DNA from: UBA1351 sp964627665 | GTDB lineage: Bacteria > Bacillota > Clostridia > Lachnospirales > Vallitaleaceae | Assembly (NCBI GenBank): GCA_964627665.1 | Contig: CAZVKG010000007.1 | Location: forward strand, 1-64,000 | DNA: 64,000 nucleotides | Direction of reading: 5' to 3' | Shown here: in pieces, positions 8,962 through 17,370 of the stretch | How the letters are laid out: each line of letters starts with the position of its first letter | Numbering within the stretch: position 1 is the first letter of the stretch | Notes under the pieces: model-generated | Database searches by the model: none | What the model saw: the letters and a program-made list of their open reading frames with translations, nothing else | What the model was told of the DNA's origin: nothing | Program-made: the position numbers and the translations under genes

Positions 8962-10167
8962 ATGGTAAATAACGAATGTTTACTTTATACAACCAATCTT
9001 CTAAGTGAAACACTGCCCGATGAATTCATGACCGAAGAGCAATTAAATGCCCTCGGCATTTCACCGGATCATCAATTTTTGATCTTACAACTCATTCTAG
9101 GCAACGACTTAAAATCACACATTAATAGCCTTAGTCAAGACCATACTAATGCGTGGAAAAGTCAGCTTCATCAAGTTATTCTTGACCACTTTGAACCCCA
9201 TGTCATCTGCTTTTTAAATCTTCAGCCTTTTACGCGGACACTGGTGCTATGGATTGACCCAGCCAAGAGTCAACATGAAATAAAGCGTGACTTTGGTCAG
9301 CGTTTTATGGATTTATCTGAACAGCTTGATGCGCTTTACCATTATAATGTGACCGGGTGTTTCGGTTCTGTCGTATCGGATTACTTTCATATTGGATCTT
9401 CCTATAAAAAAGCCCGCTTATTACAAGAATACCGTTTTATCATCGGTTTAGGCCAATATATATTCTATGACGAGCCTCGCCACAGTGATGAGTATTCTCT
9501 TGTCGAGTACAAATATGTTCATCATTTTGAATCCTTGTTCCGTGAAAAAAATTGGATTCAGCTCCTTGAACTATTAAACACCATCAAGCATGCACTTGTA
9601 CAAAATATGGTCAATGACTCCAAAGTCACCTATATCTATAAAGAGATTTTTTCCATTACCATCCGTCAATTGTTTGATCAACTTGATGATTATAAGCAAG
9701 ATATTGAAAAGTTAAATACAGGTATCATTATGTTTGATCATCTATTTGATGACATTGAACAAGTCAATAGTTATTATTTACAAATTATTCAACGCATTAC
9801 AGAGCAAACTCCTTCAGAACATCTGCATTTACACATTAAAAAAACCTTAAAAATCATTCACAAGCATTACATGGATGATTTATCATTGACCTTTTTAGCT
9901 GATTCACTTCATATTTCGACCGCTTATCTTTCGCGTCTTTTTAAAGAAGAGATGGATATGAACTTCAAAGAGTATCTAACACGCTATCGGATTAATAAAG
10001 CCAAAGACCTTTTAGATAAAGGCACTTTGGCTATAAAAGACATTGGTCAACGTGTTGGCTATAGTTCACCCACTCAATTTGCGCGAGTTTTCAAACAAGT
10101 CGAAGGCATCAAACCTTCAGAATATCGTCAAGTGCTCAAAAATAAAGTGGATGACCCTTTTTTATAA
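8962..10167 (+). CDS. AraC family transcriptional regulator (probable hexuronate regulator)
   Basis: 401 residues. The C-terminal ~100 residues hold two AraC/HTH_18 helix-turn-helix motifs (LTFLADSLHISTAYLSRLFK and IKDIGQRVGYSSPTQFARVF, ending IKPSEYR). The first ~290 residues do not match a sensor domain I recognise; they have no cupin signature and no membrane segment. It diverges from uxaB across 154 bp, so control of uxaBAC is likely but inferred. GGGAGGA precedes the ATG. The end overlaps the convergent HDOD gene by 6 bp (10162-10167). Confidence 0.9.
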   Translation: MVNNECLLYTTNLLSETLPDEFMTEEQLNALGISPDHQFLILQLILGNDLKSHINSLSQDHTNAWKSQLHQVILDHFEPHVICFLNLQPFTRTLVLWIDPAKSQHEIKRDFGQRFMDLSEQLDALYHYNVTGCFGSVVSDYFHIGSSYKKARLLQEYRFIIGLGQYIFYDEPRHSDEYSLVEYKYVHHFESLFREKNWIQLLELLNTIKHALVQNMVNDSKVTYIYKEIFSITIRQLFDQLDDYKQDIEKLNTGIIMFDHLFDDIEQVNSYYLQIIQRITEQTPSEHLHLHIKKTLKIIHKHYMDDLSLTFLADSLHISTAYLSRLFKEEMDMNFKEYLTRYRINKAKDLLDKGTLAIKDIGQRVGYSSPTQFARVFKQVEGIKPSEYRQVLKNKVDDPFL

Positions 10168-11019
10168 TTCTAAATACACCGGCTCTGCTTCAATGATATC
10201 CGCAACTTCCGACATAATTTCTGACAACATTTTTTCATTCAGCTCTAAAGCCTTTGCCGCTTCTGAAAAGAACTCATAAGCTAAACCATCAATTCCGATA
10301 TGTATCCCCATCATCATTATCAAACTATCTGCAATGTGGGTGATGTACACGAGTCGCGGATTAATCATTGCGGCTCTTGGATTATGGTGTATTGCTATCA
10401 CTTCTGCCAGCTCCTCCGGAAGATTCCATTTTTCAGCAATTTTTGCACCAACTTGTCCATGATTAAACCCGAGTACCTGCTCTTCAGCTTCAATAAAAGT
10501 GTAGCCTTTTTCAACAAGTGCATTAATTTCTTGATACGCACTTCCTACATATTGATCTAATATGACCTTTCCAATATCGCGTAAAAGTCCCGCGGTATAT
10601 GCTTGATCGATTTTTTTATATTTCACTTTTTTTGCAACTGCCTTTGTCATAATGGCCGAAATCTGAGACTGTTTCCACAAGGCTTCTTTTTCAAGCGCAT
10701 AACCCGGAAGCTCTTTTTCCATAAACTTTCCGATAACTGTCGTTAGAACCATCGTTCGAACCGCTTCAAAGCCTAACACCACCGCTGCATCTCGAACGGT
10801 TTCAATGTTACGTCTTCCATGATAAAAAGCCGAGTTTGCCAATTGAAGAATTTTGGTCGTCAAACCTTGGTCTTTAATAATTTCTTCCTCTAACTCTTTG
10901 GCTCCTGCCTCCGGATTCTTAGTAATCTCCATTATTTTAATGATTGTTTGGGGAAATGGCGGTATCTCTTGAACCCGACTAATGATTTCCTCCATCGTCA
11001 ATGCCTTGTTATCTTCCAT
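10162..11019 (-). CDS. HDOD domain signalling protein
   Basis: A 285-residue protein consisting almost entirely of an HDOD domain, a degenerate relative of HD hydrolases. Visible family motifs include LANSAFYHGRRNIETVRDA, the central LLRDIGKVILDQYV and IHHNPRAA. The domain is found in regulators of cell-cycle, motility and signalling functions and normally lacks phosphodiesterase activity; its target here is unknown. It is cytosolic. It starts 15 bp after the radical SAM gene stop, with AAAGGGGAAAATATG as ribosome site, so the two are probably one transcript. It overlaps the convergent AraC gene by 6 bp. Confidence 0.9.
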   Translation of the reverse strand: MEDNKALTMEEIISRVQEIPPFPQTIIKIMEITKNPEAGAKELEEEIIKDQGLTTKILQLANSAFYHGRRNIETVRDAAVVLGFEAVRTMVLTTVIGKFMEKELPGYALEKEALWKQSQISAIMTKAVAKKVKYKKIDQAYTAGLLRDIGKVILDQYVGSAYQEINALVEKGYTFIEAEEQVLGFNHGQVGAKIAEKWNLPEELAEVIAIHHNPRAAMINPRLVYITHIADSLIMMMGIHIGIDGLAYEFFSEAAKALELNEKMLSEIMSEVADIIEAEPVYLEL

Positions 11020-11034
11020 ATTTTCCCCTTTCTG

Positions 11035-11721
11035 CTAACCGACTCCAAAATCTGTATTGTTCCATAAAATGTCACATTGTGTGTCTGTATCTAACCACCA
11101 ATACTTTTCTTCAAACCATTGAACAAGCTTAGGGTCTTGTTGAATGGTCGTTGAATTATTAACATATACATTGACGGTAAAATGTTTAAAATGCTTTTTT
11201 GCTAAATCAATATCCTGCTGAATCCCTAATTTTGTCTGTCCTTTTATGCCTACCATTAAACATACAGAATCAAAATATTTTTTTATCTCATCAATCGTTG
11301 GGTCCCCAATGCCCTTATTTAAAACAGTCTCACGAAATTCATAATCAAATGATTCTATCCCTGTTTTAACTGTGACCTTAATCCCGAAAAAATCCCGCAT
11401 CCGCTGAATATGTTCTCTATAGATCCAATGTGCTTCAAAAAACAAATGATCAATTCCCTTTGCATCAATGCATTGTTTTAAAGCCTCTAATGTCGCTTTG
11501 GGCAATTCAAATATATTCCCCGAATTAATAACTTCTAAAACCCCATATTCACCTGTCACTTGTTCGATAATATCTATATTTACATCATGATTGGATGTTT
11601 GATCCTCTGCGTTATCATCAATATAGTCGCAAAATGTGCACTTTCCCCATTTACATGGAGCACCTTTAAGCAAAAGTATTTCACGTTGCGTCTTACTAAT
11701 AATCTTACTATATCTTTCCAT
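11035..11721 (-). CDS. Radical SAM protein, candidate queuine lyase (QueL-like)
   Basis: A small 228-residue radical SAM enzyme. The cluster motif is CKWGKCTFCDY near residue 23, that is C-x4-C-x2-C, one residue longer in the first gap than the usual C-x3-C-x2-C. The compact length and the 'WGKCTFCDYI' context fit the short radical SAM subgroup that includes queuine lyase (QueL), which releases preQ1 from queuine in gut Clostridia. Its neighbour, divergent across 133 bp, is a YhhQ transporter under a preQ1 riboswitch, which is the strongest support. The function assignment is inference; another small radical SAM role is possible. It is followed by the HDOD gene. Confidence 0.6.
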   Translation of the reverse strand: MERYSKIISKTQREILLLKGAPCKWGKCTFCDYIDDNAEDQTSNHDVNIDIIEQVTGEYGVLEVINSGNIFELPKATLEALKQCIDAKGIDHLFFEAHWIYREHIQRMRDFFGIKVTVKTGIESFDYEFRETVLNKGIGDPTIDEIKKYFDSVCLMVGIKGQTKLGIQQDIDLAKKHFKHFTVNVYVNNSTTIQQDPKLVQWFEEKYWWLDTDTQCDILWNNTDFGVG

Positions 11722-11759
11722 TTTAATCCAACCTTTTTTTCATTCTCTTCACAATCCAC

Positions 11760-11788
11760 TTGTTTTTTTATCTGTTTTCAGTTATAAT
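11760..11788 (+). promoter_or_regulatory. Promoter of the preQ1-regulated transporter gene
   Basis: TTGTTT (11760-11765) and a perfect TATAAT (11783-11788) are 17 bp apart. Transcription would start near 11795, just upstream of the riboswitch aptamer. Confidence 0.75.
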
Positions 11789-11805
11789 CATGACTGCTAT
11801 TAAAG

Positions 11806-11846
11806 CCGCAGTTCGTAACCATCCTGCGAAATCAAAACTAGGAGGA
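11806..11846 (+). promoter_or_regulatory. PreQ1-I riboswitch (translational type)
   Basis: The stem CGCAG (11807-11811)/CTGCG (11824-11828) encloses the loop TTCGTAACCATC and is followed by an A-rich tail ending AAAACTAGGA. This is the H-type pseudoknot plan of the class I preQ1 aptamer (compare GGTTC-loop-stem-AAAAAACTA). The tail runs straight into the ribosome site GGAGGA (11841-11846), 8 nt before the ATG at 11855, so ligand binding should hide the ribosome site. There is no separate terminator hairpin. The downstream gene, a preQ0/preQ1 transporter, agrees with the ligand. Confidence 0.8.
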
Positions 11847-11854
11847 CGACTATT

Positions 11855-12580
11855 ATGAGTAACCTAAGCATTTTTTTCTTATTTGCCTTTATTAACTTTG
11901 GGCTGATTGCACTTGTTTTCCGTCTATTTGGAAAAAACGGGATTCTTGGCTACATTATCTTAAGTGTCATTGCTGCAAATATGCAAGTGAATAAAGGTAT
12001 TATCTTTGACCTTGGCTTCATTGAACTTGAAGCAACCCTTGGCAATGTCATGTTTGCCGGAATTTTTTTAGCCACTGACTTACTTAATGAAAAGTATGGG
12101 TATCATGCCGCTAAAAAAGCTGTCAACCTGTCTATTGTTGCCAACCTCTCCTTTGTACTGATCATGTTTATATCTACATTATACCATGGTTTAGATTATA
12201 GTGAACCCTATAATCATGCACTGGAATTATTTTTTTCCATTAACGGCGGAACCTTTAAAGCGGTCTTAGTTGGAAATCTTGTGTATTTTATCAGTCAAAG
12301 TCTCGATGTTTTCATCTACGACAAAATAAAATCATGGAATTCTGAAACAAAGACACTATGGATACGCAACAACGGATCAACCCTTTTATCACAACTCGTC
12401 GATACCGTGCTCGTTAGCTTGGGGTTTGCACTTGTGGGCATATTCCCCTTCGACCTTGTTGGCTCCATTATCATCACGACCATTGTGATTAAATACTTAG
12501 CCGCTATCGTTGACACACCTTTCTTATATATTATGAATAAGATTAAGGTAGCGGAATCGGAAACTAACGATTTAGCATAG
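11855..12580 (+). CDS. yhhQ: Queuosine precursor transporter, YhhQ family
   Basis: 241 residues with about six hydrophobic membrane segments. It matches the YhhQ/COG1738 (VUT) family: motifs include a conserved LGNVMFAGIFLATDLLNEKYG near residues 61-83 and a later FISQSLDVFIYDKIK. Family members import preQ0, preQ1 or queuine for tRNA queuosine. Placement behind a preQ1-I riboswitch gives independent support. It diverges from a small radical SAM gene that may be queuine lyase. It ends at a shared hairpin terminator with the convergent GGDEF gene. Confidence 0.92.
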   Translation: MSNLSIFFLFAFINFGLIALVFRLFGKNGILGYIILSVIAANMQVNKGIIFDLGFIELEATLGNVMFAGIFLATDLLNEKYGYHAAKKAVNLSIVANLSFVLIMFISTLYHGLDYSEPYNHALELFFSINGGTFKAVLVGNLVYFISQSLDVFIYDKIKSWNSETKTLWIRNNGSTLLSQLVDTVLVSLGFALVGIFPFDLVGSIIITTIVIKYLAAIVDTPFLYIMNKIKVAESETNDLA

Positions 12581-12592
12581 CTATTTAAATTT

Positions 12593-12629
12593 AAAGCTCA
12601 GACTCCAAGTATTTGGCAGTTTGAGCTTT
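12593..12629. terminator. Bidirectional terminator between yhhQ and GGDEF gene
   Basis: AAAGCTCA (12593-12600) pairs with TGAGCTTT (12622-12629); ACT/AGT inside extends the stem. The right arm covers the first bases of the GGDEF gene stop codon. Confidence 0.65.
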
Positions 12630-13689
12630 ATTGATATACACACTTATCTTTACCTGTTTGTTTTGCTTCATACAATCGATTATCCGCCAAATTAATCAGA
12701 TCATTTATTGTTTGATTGTTTTCATACCTTGCTATACCACAACTTACAGTTATCTGATAGCCTTTACCGCTATATTTTTGACTAAGCATATCTCGAAACC
12801 TTTCGTATACACTATGAGCTCCCTCGACTGAGCTCTTAGGCATGACGATTAAAAACTCTTCTCCTCCATAACGTCCGACATAATCTGTTGACCGTACCGC
12901 TTTTTTTAGGAATCCAGCTATCATCTTAATGACTTTATCCCCTTCTGAATGACCGAATGAATCATTGATTTTTTTAAAATCATCGATATCCATCAATAAA
13001 ATATTTAAATCTTCCGAATAGTTTTCTTTAAAAAACATCTCTTTGGCCAACATATTTAATATGGCTTCATGGTTCAAAAGATTTGTCATTTGATCATGTT
13101 TGGCTTTTTTTTCGAGCGTTGAGTTTTGCTCTGCCAATTTGTCGATATTCATGAATTCTTTGTTTTTCATTGAAAATAGATTCACGGACAGCACCAAGGC
13201 AATGCTGTTAAACAAAATGGTATTAAATGAAAACACATAATGCATGTTATCTTGACTTATGCGACAAACACCCACACAAAAAAACACTGTAGATAGTATA
13301 ATAATCGGTGCGCTGACTTTTATCGGCATATAAACAACTGCAGCAACACCCATTATTACCATGGTAAATATATGGATAGTATTTCCTTGATCCAAGGTAA
13401 AAAACACTAATCCCATTGAAAAAAAGATGACTGCTAAAATATTAACTAGGAGTAGAAATTTATGGATTCCTAAAGGAATTTGCTCAAACTTAATCTTTGT
13501 GATAATCATAATGGGGATGATAATGGTCAAATATAATTGAAAGATTAAGACAATATTACTGATATCTACCCATCGTCGACTTTCAAAAAAAACAATCCAT
13601 TCCAAAAAATACAGTACAATAAGAATCCCTGTTACTCGATTATGATTTATCTCTATAATTTTCCTCTCATACTTTTTTAACAACCCCAC
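12628..13689 (-). CDS. Membrane-bound diguanylate cyclase (GGDEF)
   Basis: 353 residues beginning with GTG at 13689 behind a TAGGAGGGTGG ribosome region. The N-terminal ~180 residues hold about six hydrophobic membrane segments without a recognisable named sensor domain. The C-terminal GGDEF domain (about 185-353) has GGEEF in the active loop, preceded by RSTD (RxxD I-site), so it should be an active, feedback-inhibited cyclic di-GMP synthase. It starts 36 bp after the DUF2294 gene stop codon on the same strand, so it may be co-transcribed from the TetR-type promoter at 14112-14140. It converges with yhhQ. Confidence 0.9.
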   Translation of the reverse strand: MGLLKKYERKIIEINHNRVTGILIVLYFLEWIVFFESRRWVDISNIVLIFQLYLTIIIPIMIITKIKFEQIPLGIHKFLLLVNILAVIFFSMGLVFFTLDQGNTIHIFTMVIMGVAAVVYMPIKVSAPIIILSTVFFCVGVCRISQDNMHYVFSFNTILFNSIALVLSVNLFSMKNKEFMNIDKLAEQNSTLEKKAKHDQMTNLLNHEAILNMLAKEMFFKENYSEDLNILLMDIDDFKKINDSFGHSEGDKVIKMIAGFLKKAVRSTDYVGRYGGEEFLIVMPKSSVEGAHSVYERFRDMLSQKYSGKGYQITVSCGIARYENNQTINDLINLADNRLYEAKQTGKDKCVYQ

Positions 13690-13725
13690 TTACTCCACCC
13701 TCCTATTACAACCGAAAATTCTTGT

Positions 13726-14058
13726 TTAATCATATATAAAAGTTATAACATACTTATCCGTTTCAATATCTGCACAAAGGCTTTCGAAGTGTAAGTCTTG
13801 GGAAAAACGGTCACTTAAATCATTTTGTATTTCTTTAATTCGATGTTGTAAGGCATCTTGATAAATATCCTTTACTAAGCATTTTCCCTCTCGTAATTCA
13901 TCGCAAACATATTTTTCTAAGGGTGATTTTTGTAACCAAAAATGAATCTCAACTTTATCGTCTATAATTTTTACGTAGATGTTTTTCGGTCCTTTTCCAG
14001 TCAATTCTTTAATGTGCTTAATCGTCATTTTACAAATTTCATTTTCAAATTGTTTCAA
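13726..14058 (-). CDS. DUF2294-like small protein, probable TetR regulon member
   Basis: 110 residues, starting with TTG at 14058 behind AGGTGG. Small soluble alpha/beta protein with the 'GKGPKNIYVKIIDDKVEIHF' type motif near residues 21-40 and a later region 'LCADIETDKYVITFIYD', resembling the DUF2294 family; function unknown. Its promoter and an 18-bp palindrome are near copies of those in front of the TetR gene at 16748-17323, so the repressor probably controls this gene. It could be co-transcribed with the downstream GGDEF gene. I am fairly sure it is a real gene, less sure of the family. Confidence 0.7.
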   Translation of the reverse strand: MKQFENEICKMTIKHIKELTGKGPKNIYVKIIDDKVEIHFWLQKSPLEKYVCDELREGKCLVKDIYQDALQHRIKEIQNDLSDRFSQDLHFESLCADIETDKYVITFIYD

Positions 14059-14090
14059 GTTATGCCACCTTTCAATAAGTTTAGAAGATG

Positions 14091-14108
14091 CTTACGAACA
14101 TTCGTAAG
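14091..14108. promoter_or_regulatory. TetR-type operator (copy 1)
   Basis: CTTACGAACATTCGTAAG, a palindrome with 16 of 18 symmetric positions, directly downstream of the -10 box of the DUF2294 promoter. The same palindrome with two changes is at 17350-17367 in front of the TetR gene. Confidence 0.75.
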
Positions 14109-14111
14109 GGA

Positions 14112-14140
14112 ATTGTATCATCTCGCATAGCCATATGCAA
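14112..14140 (-). promoter_or_regulatory. Promoter of the DUF2294 gene
   Basis: On the minus strand TTGCAT (14135-14140) and TACAAT (14112-14117) with 17-bp spacing. The layout -35, -10, operator is the same as in front of the TetR gene. Confidence 0.7.
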
Positions 14141-14203
14141 CAAAAAACCACATTTTCTTTTATCTTTAGTACAATTTCGCAATTATAACTTGAAACAATC
14201 CTA

Positions 14204-15304
14204 TTATTTATTAACGATTACCATATGTTGAGCCTGATTTCCAACAAAGTGGCTTCCATCCGGAATCACACTTTTACTATCCACAATACAATTTTCTATA
14301 TATGCATCTTTTCCGATGGATGCACTATGAAGAATAATCGAATTTTTTATAACAGTATTTTTTCCGATAAATGTTTTGCGAAAAAGCACCGAATTTTCTA
14401 CTGTTCCATTGACAATGCATCCCGGTGAACACAGGCTATTGGATACGTTCGTTCCTTTATTGAACTTTGCCGGTGCTTCATCTTCAGCTTTTGACATGAT
14501 ATATGGAGATGTTTTAAAAAAGTACTGTCTTAATTCCCGGTCTAGAAAATCCATATTGGCCTCATAATAAGAATCCAGTTCGGCAATCGACTTCCAATAC
14601 CCTGTATGAATATATGCCATTATTCTTTTCCGTTTACGATATCGTACAATGATGTCTGAAACAAAATCATGACGACTTTCTTTTTCCGCTGCTTCAATCA
14701 ACTCAATAAGCATGGTACGTTCTATGACGTATATTCCCGTTGAAATCAAATTATCGGATGGGTCAAGTGGTTTTTCTTCAAAATCAACAATATGGTTTTC
14801 CTTATCAACCTCCACATGACCAAATCGAGATAATTCTTGCATTTCTAACTTTTTACATACAATGGTAATATCTGCTTCCTTATTGATATGATATTCCAAG
14901 ACCTCATTATAATCAATTTTACTTATATCATCACCTTGGGCGATGATGACATAGGGCTCATCACTATCTTTTAAGTAGGATATATTTTGATAAATCGCAT
15001 CTGCTGTCCCTCGATACCAAAAGCAATTATCATGGGAGATATAGGGGGTTAAAATATAAAGCCCTTTATTTTTACGTCCAAAATCCCACCACTTTGATGA
15101 TCGCAAATGTTCTACTAAAGACCTAGAATTATATTGTGTTACTACGGCCACTTTTTTGATATTTGAATTTGTCATATTACTTAGGGAAAAATCAATTGCA
15201 CGATAATTGCCTGCAATAGGCATTGCTGCTAATGCCCGATTATGGGTTAGCTCTTTTAAATGTTCGTTCTTGCCTCCGGCAAGTATTATTCCTAAAGCCC
15301 TCAT
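14204..15304 (-). CDS. glgD: Glucose-1-phosphate adenylyltransferase, regulatory subunit GlgD
   Basis: 366 residues: a nucleotidyltransferase domain (about 1-245) and C-terminal left-handed beta-helix hexapeptide repeats (about 280-355). The N-terminal motif ILAGGKNEHLKELTHNRA departs from the catalytic GGRGSRL...KPA motif of GlgC, the hallmark of GlgD, which is largely non-catalytic and modulates GlgC in Firmicutes. Overlaps the glgC stop by 4 bp (ATGA), so the two are translationally coupled. The ADP-glucose product feeds glycogen synthesis; glgA and glgB are not in the window. Confidence 0.95.
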   Translation of the reverse strand: MRALGIILAGGKNEHLKELTHNRALAAMPIAGNYRAIDFSLSNMTNSNIKKVAVVTQYNSRSLVEHLRSSKWWDFGRKNKGLYILTPYISHDNCFWYRGTADAIYQNISYLKDSDEPYVIIAQGDDISKIDYNEVLEYHINKEADITIVCKKLEMQELSRFGHVEVDKENHIVDFEEKPLDPSDNLISTGIYVIERTMLIELIEAAEKESRHDFVSDIIVRYRKRKRIMAYIHTGYWKSIAELDSYYEANMDFLDRELRQYFFKTSPYIMSKAEDEAPAKFNKGTNVSNSLCSPGCIVNGTVENSVLFRKTFIGKNTVIKNSIILHSASIGKDAYIENCIVDSKSVIPDGSHFVGNQAQHMVIVNK

Positions 15305-16578
15305 TCTTCTACCTCCTCAAGTCGAATATTTCCACCACTTTCCAAACGGTTATTTTTGTAATTTTCTAATGCTGTCACACCGGTAATTGCACAGTTTTTG
15401 CCAATCCATACTCCATCAGGTATGACCGCATATTCTCCAACCGCTGTAATTCCGGAATTGTATATCTGAGGATCTATACAGTTTTTTACATTTTCCCCTT
15501 CACCAATCGTTACATTCGTTCCAATAACTGCACCTTCCGAAATAACCCCCTTGTCTATTTTTGTGTTTTCCTTAATCACGGCATTAGTCATAATTATGGA
15601 ATCTTTAATAAAGCAACCCTTTTCAATAATGACATTTGATCCGATGACTGAATTGCATACACTTCCATAGATTTCTGTTCCTTCGCCTAAAATACATCGC
15701 TCAATATTTGCTGAGGCCGCAATGTATTGTGGTGGCTGAATCTCATTATTGGTATATATTTTCCAATAGGCCTCATATAAATTAAACTCAGGCACTAGAC
15801 TGATGAGCTCCATATTCGTTTTCCAATACGATTCTAATGTCCCAACATCTCTCCAAAACCCTTGAAATTCATAAGCAAGAACATGATTTCCTTCGTTTAA
15901 GCAAAACGGAATAATATGTTTTCCAAAATCACTGCTGTCATGATTTTTTTCTGCAAGCTTAAGTGCCTTTCGAAGAATCTTCCAGTTAAAAATATAGATT
16001 CCCATCGATGCTAAATTATTCTTAGGTTTTTCCGGTTTTTCTTCAAATTCGATAATACGAAGATCTTCATCTGTATTCATGATTCCAAACTGATGAGCTT
16101 CTTCATAAGCTACAGGTAAAACTGCAATTGAAATATCTGCCCCCTTCTTTTTATGATTGTTCAACATCATACTATAATCCATTTTGTAAATATGATCTCC
16201 CGAAAGAATTAAAACATATTCAGGATCATAATAATCGATAAATGGAATATTTTGGTAAATCGCATTAGCTGTCCCTGAATACCATGTTTCATTTTCACGG
16301 CTTACATATGGAGATAAAACCGTGACCCCTCCAATGCTTTTGTCTAAATCCCAGGGTATACCAATACCAATATGTCGATTTAAATGTAATGGTTGATATT
16401 GTGTCAAGACACCTACCGTATCAATGCCAGAATTAATACAGTTACTTAAGGTAAAATCAATAATCCGATACTTCCCTCCAAAAGATACCGCCGGTTTTGC
16501 CGTCTTATCGGTTAGTATTCCCAAGCGACTTCCACGCCCACCGGCAAGTAACATTGCAACAACTTCTTTTTTGCGCAT
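15301..16578 (-). CDS. glgC: Glucose-1-phosphate adenylyltransferase (catalytic)
   Basis: 425 residues from the preferred start. It makes ADP-glucose from glucose-1-phosphate and ATP, the committed step of glycogen synthesis. The N-terminus holds the catalytic LLAGGRGSRLGILTDKTAKP motif; SGDHIYKMDY (near 125), EEKPEKP and SMGIYIFNW follow, and the C-terminus has the hexapeptide beta-helix. An ATG at 16602 would add eight residues, but GGAGGAG sits between it and the ATG at 16578. First gene of glgC-glgD, behind its own promoter (16605-16634). Confidence 0.96.
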   Translation of the reverse strand: MRKKEVVAMLLAGGRGSRLGILTDKTAKPAVSFGGKYRIIDFTLSNCINSGIDTVGVLTQYQPLHLNRHIGIGIPWDLDKSIGGVTVLSPYVSRENETWYSGTANAIYQNIPFIDYYDPEYVLILSGDHIYKMDYSMMLNNHKKKGADISIAVLPVAYEEAHQFGIMNTDEDLRIIEFEEKPEKPKNNLASMGIYIFNWKILRKALKLAEKNHDSSDFGKHIIPFCLNEGNHVLAYEFQGFWRDVGTLESYWKTNMELISLVPEFNLYEAYWKIYTNNEIQPPQYIAASANIERCILGEGTEIYGSVCNSVIGSNVIIEKGCFIKDSIIMTNAVIKENTKIDKGVISEGAVIGTNVTIGEGENVKNCIDPQIYNSGITAVGEYAVIPDGVWIGKNCAITGVTALENYKNNRLESGGNIRLEEVEE

Positions 16579-16604
16579 ACATACTCCTCCATTTTTGGTC
16601 ATAA

Positions 16605-16634
16605 ATGATAACTAATTATTGCTTTGATTGTCAA
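16605..16634 (-). promoter_or_regulatory. Promoter of glgCD
   Basis: On the minus strand TTGACA (16629-16634) and TATCAT (16605-16610), 18-bp spacing, about 27 bp before the glgC ATG. It lies directly after the terminator of the TetR gene. Confidence 0.7.
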
Positions 16635-16640
16635 ACTAAT

Positions 16641-16688
16641 TATTAAATAAAAAACCGGAAAGAACCTGTATTTAGGCTCTTTCCGGTT
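16641..16688 (-). terminator. Terminator of the TetR gene
   Basis: The stem AACCGGAAAGA (minus strand, from 16688) pairs with TCTTTCCGGTT, followed on the minus strand by TTTTATTT. A strong intrinsic terminator that separates the TetR gene from glgCD. Confidence 0.85.
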
Positions 16689-16747
16689 TACAATGTTAGC
16701 TGCAAATGCATCTAATATATTGTCGAACCGTTGCTCATACTCATTTT

Positions 16748-17323
16748 TTATTTGCTTGCTTTCAGTCCCCCCCAGAAACTTTCCCATGTCAAATCAATTG
16801 ACCGTTTAAAAAAAGAATTTCCAGGTTCATAAAATATACTGTTTGAAGCCACCCCTTGAAGAATTACATTAAAATGATAGAGTGTCTTTTCGACGTCATG
16901 ATTGGGTATTATGTTTAATTCAATACATTCATGAAATATATCTTTAAGTTTTTTAATGATTTTTTGATCATTCGTTCCTAATATATTCTTAACTTGCTTA
17001 TGTTGAAATTCATCCATCATACCAAGTCGTCTCCAGATTTTTGCTTTGTTCGGCTCTGAATAATAGTCCGTCATTTGGTAATATATTTTTTTAATGCGTT
17101 CGTCTGCAGAATCATCAGATTCTTCGAACACACTATGAAATGACGTATAATATTCTTCTATTTCCCGAATAACGAGGTCAAGAATCAAGTCGTCCTTACT
17201 TTTATAGTAATTATATAGCGAAGGAGCTTTCATTCCCAGCTCTCTAGCTAGTTCATTCATGCTAAAATGTGTACCTTTTTCTGCAAATAGTATTGATGCA
17301 TATGCTAAAATCTTGTCTTTCAT
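16748..17323 (-). CDS. TetR family transcriptional regulator
   Basis: 191 residues. The N-terminal helix-turn-helix (about 1-50) shows FSMNELARELGMKAPSLYNY and YKSKDDLILD, the classic TetR_N pattern. The C-terminal all-helical ligand domain is not assignable to a known ligand. Its own promoter (17371-17399) is followed by an 18-bp palindrome (17350-17367) that recurs in front of the DUF2294 gene 3.2 kb away, so autorepression plus control of that gene is inferred. It is followed by a strong terminator. Confidence 0.9.
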   Translation of the reverse strand: MKDKILAYASILFAEKGTHFSMNELARELGMKAPSLYNYYKSKDDLILDLVIREIEEYYTSFHSVFEESDDSADERIKKIYYQMTDYYSEPNKAKIWRRLGMMDEFQHKQVKNILGTNDQKIIKKLKDIFHECIELNIIPNHDVEKTLYHFNVILQGVASNSIFYEPGNSFFKRSIDLTWESFWGGLKASK

Positions 17324-17349
17324 TTAAATCCCACCTTACTATTCAACTA

Positions 17350-17367
17350 CTTACTAATATTCGTAAG
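17350..17367. promoter_or_regulatory. TetR-type operator (copy 2)
   Basis: CTTACTAATATTCGTAAG: 5-bp ends pair perfectly with only one mismatched symmetric pair. It overlaps the transcription start region of the TetR gene. A further shared stretch, ATTGTATCATC, follows at the same distance in both copies and contains the -10 box. Confidence 0.75.
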
Positions 17368-17370
17368 CTT

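Noticed and set aside
16599..16787. 62-codon open frame on the minus strand overlapping the end of the TetR gene
   Set aside because: It runs through the TetR terminator and the glgC promoter, with no ribosome site.
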